A DNA stretch of 11,744 nucleotides from Alphaproteobacteria bacterium (lineage in GTDB: Bacteria; Pseudomonadota; Alphaproteobacteria; Paracaedibacterales; CAIOTO01). The stretch covers positions 1 through 11,744 of the forward strand of contig JANRCF010000019.1 of assembly GCA_030727085.1 (NCBI GenBank), given 5' to 3'. Position numbers and translations under genes: made by a program. The stretch's first letter is position 1, and every line of letters starts with the position of its first letter. Positions 6,988 to 11,744 of the stretch are shown here, one piece after another. The notes under the pieces were generated by a model. The model saw only the letters and a list, made by a program, of their open reading frames with translations. It had not been told where the DNA came from and did not search any database.

Positions 6988-7836
6988 ATGACAACACAAC
7001 ACATCGGCATCATCGGTGCGGGGCAAATGGGACAAGGGATTGCCGATGTTTTCTGGCGTGCTGGGCATACAATTTATTTATTCGATGCAGATCCAATCCG
7101 TCTTGATCAGGCATATCAAAATCTAAATGAACGGCTTGAGCGCGCAATCGATAAAGGCACTGAATCCGCTGATGAATGGGAACATTTTCTCGGTCGTTTG
7201 GTTGTATGCATCAGGTTATCTGGCATGGCTTCATGTACGTTTGTGATCGAAGCCATCGTGGAAGACATCGACGTAAAATCCAAGCTGTTTCCTGATCTTG
7301 GCAATGTGGTTGACGCATCGTGCATTATTGCAACAAATACATCATCTTTGTTAGTGACAGAACTTGCTGTGCATATCAAAAATCCTGAACGATTCTTAGG
7401 CGTGCATTTTTTTAATCCCGCATACCGTATGCCACTCGTCGAGATTATTCCACATGCACAAACAAGTGCAATTGCGTCTGATCGTGCGCATGCGCTTTTA
7501 ACAGAAGCTGGAAAAACACCTATCGTATGCACTGATTCACCTGGCTTTATTGTGAATCGCTTATTATTACCGATGATTAACCAAGCAGCACTTTTGCACC
7601 AAAATGGCGTTGCAACTGCAGCTGACATTGACTCATCAATGAAACTTGGTGCGAATTTTCCTATGGGACCGTTAGCACTTGCTGACCTGATTGGCCTTGA
7701 TACGTGCGTTTTGATTTTGAACTCACTTGCAAAAGCATGCTGTGATACATATAAACCCGCAGACATCTTGTTAAATTATGTTAAAGATGGCAAATTAGGT
7801 GTTAAATCAAAAGAAGGTTTTTTTAACTATCCATGA
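6988..7836 (+). CDS. hbd: 3-hydroxybutyryl-CoA dehydrogenase (3-hydroxyacyl-CoA dehydrogenase family)
   Basis: This NAD(P)-dependent enzyme interconverts 3-hydroxyacyl-CoA and 3-oxoacyl-CoA, in fatty acid or polyhydroxybutyrate/butyrate metabolism. The 282-residue product has the usual single-function length. It has the dinucleotide-binding motif GIIGAGQMGQGIA at 7-19, a probable Asp33 binding the cofactor ribose, ATNTSSL at 115-121, GVHFFNPAYRMPLVEIIP at 138-155 and DSPGFIVNRLL at 183-193. By family comparison the active-site residues are Ser119, His140, Glu152 and Asn190, all present. The C-terminal domain includes GANFPMGPLALADLIGLD. The ATG at 6988 has AAAAGGAAAA upstream; an in-frame GTG at 6946 lies inside the likely promoter and is rejected. 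It heads a tight cluster and overlaps the next gene by four bases (ATGA). The exact substrate chain length cannot be read; hbd, paaH and fadB2 names are used for close relatives. Confidence 0.93.
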   Translation: MTTQHIGIIGAGQMGQGIADVFWRAGHTIYLFDADPIRLDQAYQNLNERLERAIDKGTESADEWEHFLGRLVVCIRLSGMASCTFVIEAIVEDIDVKSKLFPDLGNVVDASCIIATNTSSLLVTELAVHIKNPERFLGVHFFNPAYRMPLVEIIPHAQTSAIASDRAHALLTEAGKTPIVCTDSPGFIVNRLLLPMINQAALLHQNGVATAADIDSSMKLGANFPMGPLALADLIGLDTCVLILNSLAKACCDTYKPADILLNYVKDGKLGVKSKEGFFNYP

Positions 7837-8441
7837 AATTTCAGGTCAACCCCTTCTTTTGGCAGCGTCAGGCACTCAAAAAACATCCCACCATTAAAAA
7901 ATGTGAACAGGATGGATGCACCGAAGAAGGCACCTATCGCGCACCACGTCATGATCGCAAGCAAGATATTAAAAACAATGAAAATTGGCATTGGCTTTGT
8001 TTGGATCACGTGCGTGAGTATAATGCTACGTGGGATTTTTATAAAAATATGTCCGAAGATGAAATCATCGCATCGCGCCGACGTGACATTGCATGGGATC
8101 GCCCCAGTTGGCCCATGGGCAGCTGGCAAGCACGTGCTACTACAAAACCATTTTTGCGTTCTGAAGCATTTGTAAATGGGCACAAAGACCTCTTTGGTTT
8201 ATTTGATGATGTCGGTTATGATGATCTCAGTCGACAGGGGTTTATTTTTACCGCGCAACAAATTGAAGCGCTAAAGTTATTTGGTTTAACGTCGGATTTT
8301 ACGCAAGACGAATTACAAAAAGCATACCGTGCGCTTGTAAAAGAACATCATCCAGACGTTAATGGTGGCTGTATACACGCTGAAGCACGCATTAAATCAA
8401 TTAATGTTTCTTATGAATTATTAAGAATAAGACAGGAATAA
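7833..8441 (+). CDS. J-domain protein with an N-terminal Cys/His motif
   Basis: J domains stimulate the ATPase of DnaK (Hsp70) through an HPD motif. Here the J domain is C-terminal, about residues 148-200, with HPD at 173-175 after helix YRALVKEHHPD; the loop after it is short. It lacks the Gly/Phe region and the four-repeat zinc domain of DnaJ, so it is a specialised J protein. The N-terminal part has Cys24, Cys29, Cys56 and His59 in a pattern (CEQDGC... WLCLDH) that could bind metal, followed by VREYNATWDFYKNMSEDEI. Short J proteins with this layout are common in alphaproteobacteria; their client is unknown to me. The ATG overlaps the preceding stop (ATGA), suggesting translational coupling, and prmA starts two bases after the stop. 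Function beyond DnaK partnership is inference. Confidence 0.88.
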   Translation: MKFQVNPFFWQRQALKKHPTIKKCEQDGCTEEGTYRAPRHDRKQDIKNNENWHWLCLDHVREYNATWDFYKNMSEDEIIASRRRDIAWDRPSWPMGSWQARATTKPFLRSEAFVNGHKDLFGLFDDVGYDDLSRQGFIFTAQQIEALKLFGLTSDFTQDELQKAYRALVKEHHPDVNGGCIHAEARIKSINVSYELLRIRQE

Positions 8442-8443
8442 AT

Positions 8444-9370
8444 ATGACTACGACACCACTTTGGCACATTACTGCACGCGTGCCTTTAGCCGCAATTGAT
8501 GCTCTTGTTGATTTGTTTGAGCGTATTGGCTTTGCTGGAATTAGCTGGCTTGAATGTGATGATGCTCCACCATCGACAAGCATTGACGAAAGCGGTTTTC
8601 CTATTTCATCTGAGTTTGTGATTGATGGTTATGCAGCAAACAAACCTGATCTTAATTTTTTAAACGGCATGACCCAAAGCCTTACTGACTTACTTGGCGT
8701 TCCTGCACCTGTATTATCCTTAAGTGTTGTTGATAACACCGATTGGCTATCAACATGCTACCAAAGCATGCCAGCGCGCATTGTAGGTGACTTTTATGTA
8801 TATGGAAGCCATATTGAAGATGTGCCACCAAAGAATCTTTTTCCCGTCCTGGTGAACGCTGCAACAGCATTTGGCAGCGGTGAACACCCAACGACAACAG
8901 GGTGCTTAACGGCGCTATCAGCAATTCCGCATGATGCTTTTCCGTCTAACTTATCGATTCTTGATATGGGATGTGGGTCAGGCATTTTAGGCATAGGTGC
9001 TAAAAAGAAATGGTCAGATGCAACCGTAATTGCTGTTGACAATGATATTGAATCAGTACGTGTCGCATCGCAAAATGCCCGAAATAACGAAGCTGTAATT
9101 ACAGCAATTGAAAGCATGGGCTTTGCAAATGAGGCAGTCGCTTTCTTTGCGCCCTACCATATTGTACTGGCTAATATTTTAGCAAAACCTGTAATTGCAT
9201 TGGCTCCTGATTTTTCAGCCCATATGCACCAACATGGAATTGTCATTTTGTCGGGCTTGCTTAGTCGCCATACAGATGATGTAACAAAAGCCTATATTGA
9301 TGCTGGCTTTGTATCCGTGGACACGCATAATCTAGACGATTGGATGACACTTGTTTTTAAAAAGCCATAG
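8444..9370 (+). CDS. prmA: Ribosomal protein L11 methyltransferase
   Basis: PrmA uses S-adenosylmethionine to methylate ribosomal protein L11 in the cytoplasm; the modification is usually not essential. The 308-residue product has a divergent N-terminal substrate-recognition domain (about 1-105), the family block TAFGSGEHPTTTGCL at 141-154, the SAM-binding motif ILDMGCGSGILGIGA at 172-186, Asp199 in the next strand (VIAVDND) as likely ribose ligand, and the NILAKP motif at 244-249. The ending, GIVILSGLLSRHTDDV and a short final strand, is typical. The ATG at 8444 follows AGGAA by 6 bases and begins two bases after the J-domain gene. Length and motifs are complete. Confidence 0.93.
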   Translation: MTTTPLWHITARVPLAAIDALVDLFERIGFAGISWLECDDAPPSTSIDESGFPISSEFVIDGYAANKPDLNFLNGMTQSLTDLLGVPAPVLSLSVVDNTDWLSTCYQSMPARIVGDFYVYGSHIEDVPPKNLFPVLVNAATAFGSGEHPTTTGCLTALSAIPHDAFPSNLSILDMGCGSGILGIGAKKKWSDATVIAVDNDIESVRVASQNARNNEAVITAIESMGFANEAVAFFAPYHIVLANILAKPVIALAPDFSAHMHQHGIVILSGLLSRHTDDVTKAYIDAGFVSVDTHNLDDWMTLVFKKP

Positions 9371-9382
9371 AGAGCTATCACC

Positions 9383-9922
9383 TTGTTAACTATCCGTGAT
9401 CTTATTCACCCCTACATTGCCATGACGCAAAAGACGCCTTTGTCGATTGATGTTCATGCTGGTGAGTGCTTATGGATCAAAGGTGATAATGGCGCTGGAA
9501 AATCAACTTTGCTAAAACTGATCGCAAGTGTTCTTCCTGTTGAAGGGAGGCATTTGGAGGTGTCAGTACCATTCAGCTATTTAGGCGCTGAATTAGGCAT
9601 AAAAACACACGCAACACTTAAAGATTATCAACGTTTTACCAAGGCTCTTGGTGCAAGTTGTGAATCATCTCTCCCCTCAAATCGAGAACTCAACAGCTTT
9701 TCAAGCGGACAAAAACTCTGGATTCGCTTGCAAGCAGCACTAAGACCCGATCGTCCTTTATGGCTGTTGGATGAGCCCACGCGTTTTCTTGATGCAACGC
9801 ATGAGGCATTATTATGGGACAGAGTAAAGTTGCATTGTGCAAGCGGAGGTGCAGCCGTTGTTGCCTCACATACTCCTGTCACCTCATGGGTTCCAGATTG
9901 TCATGTTTTGGACGTTAACTAA
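9383..9922 (+). CDS. ccmA: Heme exporter ATP-binding protein CcmA
   Basis: CcmA is the ATPase of the CcmAB(CD) complex that acts on heme-loaded CcmE during cytochrome c maturation at the inner membrane. The 179-residue product carries Walker A GDNGAGKST at 34-42, the CcmA-like segment YLGAELGIKTHATLKDYQRF in place of a usual Q-loop, the signature FSSGQ at 106-110, Walker B LWLLDEP at 126-132 and the switch His163. It is shorter than the usual 200 or so residues, and EPTRFLD replaces the more usual EPFTALD. The start is a TTG at 9383, 12 bases after prmA, with only a weak AGAGAG upstream; the next in-frame ATG would remove the first strand, so TTG is preferred. No ccmB follows: the next gene is on the opposite strand. 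CcmB must be elsewhere if the system works. Confidence 0.85.
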   Translation: MLTIRDLIHPYIAMTQKTPLSIDVHAGECLWIKGDNGAGKSTLLKLIASVLPVEGRHLEVSVPFSYLGAELGIKTHATLKDYQRFTKALGASCESSLPSNRELNSFSSGQKLWIRLQAALRPDRPLWLLDEPTRFLDATHEALLWDRVKLHCASGGAAVVASHTPVTSWVPDCHVLDVN

Positions 9923-10007
9923 ATTCTCTCACCCGACTCCTGCAAAACACTTCGCAAACGGCACATTTAAGCGCGATAAATTATTTTGCATTTTAAAGTA
10001 GCAATAT

Positions 10008-10379
10008 TTACTGTCTTTTCTTACACCCAACAAATTTTTCATCAGTTACATTTCTGGTGCATGTTCTTGGCTTTGCACCATAACCTGTGCCTGTGCAATC
10101 ATATTTTTCTTTTCTGGTGACATTTTTGTATTGAGGTACGCACTTCATTGCTTTTTCACATGATGACTCTGAATCATTATAGCCAGCACAATCAGCTACT
10201 TCGCAATAACTTCTAAGAGTACCTTTAAACCAACTACACCTATATTGATCGTTACAATTAGCTTGTTTTTTATATGAAGAACAATCTAGCTCACCATCAC
10301 TTTCTTCACTACACATTACATCTCCATTAATCATTATCAGAGTCACTACGAGCATCAAAAAACGAATTAAATTTTTCAT
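10008..10379 (-). CDS. Small secreted cysteine-rich protein with internal duplication
   Basis: I do not recognise a named bacterial family. The 123-residue product has a clear signal-peptide-like start (KNLIRFLMLVVTLIMING) and a mature part with 11 cysteines at 23, 33, 42, 48, 59, 64, 74, 80, 95, 107 and 119. Two copies of a unit are visible: DCSSYKKQANCNDQYRCSW (32-50) and DCAGYNDSESSCEKAMKCV (63-81), both D-C-x2-Y then C and C six residues apart. The remainder is lysine/arginine-rich with three more cysteines. A disulfide-bonded extracytoplasmic protein is likely. Cys23 lacks a proper lipobox, so a lipoprotein is unlikely. The ATG at 10379 is preferred over 10406 because it directly precedes the signal peptide; AAGAAG upstream is a weak binding site. 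It converges on ccmA, with 85 bases between and no obvious shared terminator. Confidence 0.75.
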   Translation of the reverse strand: MKNLIRFLMLVVTLIMINGDVMCSEESDGELDCSSYKKQANCNDQYRCSWFKGTLRSYCEVADCAGYNDSESSCEKAMKCVPQYKNVTRKEKYDCTGTGYGAKPRTCTRNVTDEKFVGCKKRQ

Positions 10380-10819
10380 AATAAAAACTTCTTTCACAAA
10401 ATACATTTACACCTATATGTACAGCATATGTATTAAGAATTAGTTAATGCAAAAAGAAGTAAAAATAGCTAACAGCTAAGACATCATCAACGCAGAGCCA
10501 CGAGCAGTGAACACACAAGGGTGGGGCAGGATCAATTTGCAGGTAAATTGCGATACTTCCCGCTCCATGCAAAAGGAAACACCTACATTTAGTAACATTT
10601 AAAAAACATTGCCCAAACAATATATTTGTAAATTTTCGGATAATATCACTATCTTCCCAAAAACAATTATTTAATTAAAATTGCACAAAATTAACTAAAT
10701 ATTAATGATGTACGCGTCAAATGGTATTAAGAGTAACACTTTTATATCGATGATTAGTCTGAAAAACCCAGAGAATCATTGATTTACCAAGTAACGAAAG
10801 AATATCGTGGGAGCTTTGT
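10380..10819. other. Gene-free stretch between the cysteine-rich gene and tssB
   Basis: No credible coding region lies in these 440 bases. A 25-codon reading frame at 10705-10782 has no ribosome binding site. The flanks are very AT-rich, while 10501-10570 is 53 % G+C by direct count (37 of 70) against 23 % (16 of 70) at 10611-10680. The GC-richer block contains the stem-loop at 10522-10567. The left end must hold the promoter of the minus-strand cysteine-rich gene and the right end that of tssB; I found no convincing -35/-10 pair for either. Confidence 0.6.
10522..10567. other. GC-richer stem-loop upstream of tssB
   Basis: TGGGGCAGGA (10522-10531) pairs with TCCCGCTCCA (10558-10567) over ten positions with one G-T pair and one mismatch. 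Inside it, CAATTT (10533-10538) pairs with AAATTG (10545-10550) around a 6-base loop. No T-run follows on either strand, so it is not a usual terminator. It could be part of a small RNA, a leader structure or the remnant of a repeat element; the sequence alone does not decide. Confidence 0.45.
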
Positions 10820-11413
10820 ATGACTGAAAACACACAACATAAAATCGATCGCATTCGCCCACCGCGAGTGCAAATCACCTATGATGTTGTTGTGGGTGAG
10901 TCGACTGAAATGAAAGAACTTCCCTTTGTTGTAGGTATTATGGCTGACCTTTCCGGTATGCCACGCGATCCTCTTCCTAAAATGAAAGATAGAAAATTCA
11001 TCGACATTGATAGCGAAAATTTCAATGACATTATGGGATACATAAAACCGCGCCTTTCTTTGCAAGCCAAAAATCGTCTTTTAAATAATGACAGTAATTT
11101 AGTTGCAGAGCTTACGTTTCAAAGCATGGAAGACTTTAAGCCTGTAAATATTGTGAAACAAGTTCCTGCACTTTCAAAACTCTACGGAGCACGTGTTCAC
11201 CTAAAGGATCTACTTTCTAAATTAGATGGTAATGATGTGCTTGAACAGTTGTTACATGATGTCATCCAAAGTGCTGACAAAAGAGATGCTTTGTTTTATG
11301 AGCTTGGCCTGAGAAAGGAAATGCCTTCTTACATCCAACCAAAAACAGATGATTCACCTGAAACGGTAATAAAAGATGGACCTGTTCCAAAAGATGACCC
11401 AGAATTTATTTAA
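10820..11413 (+). CDS. tssB: Type VI secretion system contractile sheath small subunit
   Basis: TssB (VipA/ImpB) assembles with TssC in the cytoplasm into the sheath that contracts to drive the Hcp tube and spike into a target cell. The family start is clear: RPPRVQITYDVVVGE at about 13-27, then KELPFVVGIMADLSG at 32-46, followed by LPKMKDRKFIDIDSENFNDIM and the LTFQSMEDFKPVNIVKQVP block near 94-112. Residues up to about 168 match a normal TssB. The 197-residue product is longer than the usual 160-170 because of an acidic, proline-rich tail (PKTDDSPETV...KDDPEFI). The ATG at 10820 has GGGAG 6 bases upstream. tssC follows after 56 bases on the same strand, the standard order. The sheath subunits are distinctive, so confidence is high. 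Confidence 0.94.
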   Translation: MTENTQHKIDRIRPPRVQITYDVVVGESTEMKELPFVVGIMADLSGMPRDPLPKMKDRKFIDIDSENFNDIMGYIKPRLSLQAKNRLLNNDSNLVAELTFQSMEDFKPVNIVKQVPALSKLYGARVHLKDLLSKLDGNDVLEQLLHDVIQSADKRDALFYELGLRKEMPSYIQPKTDDSPETVIKDGPVPKDDPEFI

Positions 11414-11469
11414 ATTCTTAATATAATAAAAATATACGATACGTGATACGAGATTAAAGGGAGATAGTT

Positions 11470-11744
11470 ATGGTTGAGGATGGAAATACATCGGTTCTTG
11501 AAACCCTCATGGTTAAGGGAAAAATGGTACACGATGAAAGCCAAAAACCTTTTGCACGCGACCTTTTACTTGAGTTTGCAAACCAACTAATTCAACAAGG
11601 AAATGTGGCACATTCAAATGTAAGCGCATTTATTGCTGAGCGCATTCGCCAGATTGATGAATTAATTACGGCTCAACTAAATGAATTTTTGCACGACCCA
11701 CGATTCCTTAAACTTGAAGGATCGTGGCGGGGCTTAGACTATCT
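11470..11744 (+). CDS. tssC: Type VI secretion system contractile sheath large subunit (partial)
   Basis: TssC (VipB/ImpC) is the larger sheath protein, interlocking with TssB. Only the first 91 codons are in the window. The frame ends with the family block LHDPRFLKLEGSWRGLDYL, close to the DPRFQKLEGSWRGL motif seen near the N-terminus of TssC proteins. Before it lies a helical region, SAFIAERIRQIDELITAQLNEF, also typical. The ATG at 11470 follows AAGGGAGA by about 5 bases. The gene runs off the right edge, where other tss genes are expected, though none can be seen. Confidence 0.93.
   Translation, partial: MVEDGNTSVLETLMVKGKMVHDESQKPFARDLLLEFANQLIQQGNVAHSNVSAFIAERIRQIDELITAQLNEFLHDPRFLKLEGSWRGLDY

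Noticed and set aside
7116..7766. Long minus-strand open frame opposite the dehydrogenase gene
   Set aside because: It is antisense to a gene with complete family motifs and encodes nothing recognisable.
9941..9990. TGCAAAA...TTTTGCA as a terminator after ccmA
   Set aside because: Seven weak base pairs around a 36-base loop with no T-run.
10501..10570. GC-rich block as a tRNA or 4.5S RNA
   Set aside because: No T-arm or anticodon-arm pattern and no SRP GGAAG tetraloop region could be found.
10681..10709. TTGCAC plus a TAATGA-like box as a tssB promoter
   Set aside because: The -35 is acceptable but no -10 match lies at proper spacing.
10705..10782. 25-codon reading frame upstream of tssB
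   Set aside because: No ribosome binding site and no recognisable composition or motif; likely chance.

Overview
The window looks like chromosomal DNA from an AT-rich alphaproteobacterium, probably a host-associated or intracellular one (Rickettsiales/Holosporales-like). That is inferred from the back-to-back accD-folC pair, a J-domain protein of a type common in alphaproteobacteria, low-GC intergenic DNA, small secreted proteins (one with leucine-rich repeats), and the start of a type VI secretion (T6SS) locus. No 16S or other decisive marker is present, so the taxonomy is tentative.

Left part (1-5017, all minus strand): a truncated gene for a small secreted protein made of perfect 8-residue repeats; accD and folC (fatty acid and folate synthesis), which overlap; a gap with two palindromic repeat units in inverted orientation; rpsA (ribosomal protein S1) with a recognisable promoter and terminator; and a 162-residue secreted protein of unknown function with its own promoter and terminator.

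Middle part (5196-9922, plus strand): lepB (signal peptidase I) as a single-gene unit with promoter and terminator; a secreted leucine-rich-repeat protein; then a tight four-gene cluster of 3-hydroxyacyl-CoA dehydrogenase, J-domain protein, prmA and ccmA (4-base overlap, 2-base and 12-base gaps). The four products act in unrelated processes, so the cluster suggests shared transcription, not one pathway.

Right part (10008-11744): a minus-strand gene for a small secreted protein with 11 cysteines and an internal duplication; 440 bases without a credible gene, holding a GC-richer stem-loop; then tssB and the start of tssC, the two T6SS contractile-sheath proteins, running off the right edge.

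Overall, housekeeping genes alternate with four short exported proteins of unknown function, ending at a T6SS locus. LepB is the general enzyme that would process such exported proteins. I see no CRISPR array, tRNA, rRNA, integrase or intact insertion sequence. The most interesting items are the T6SS edge with its upstream structured block, the duplicated cysteine-rich protein, the repeat protein at the left edge and the paired palindromes upstream of accD.
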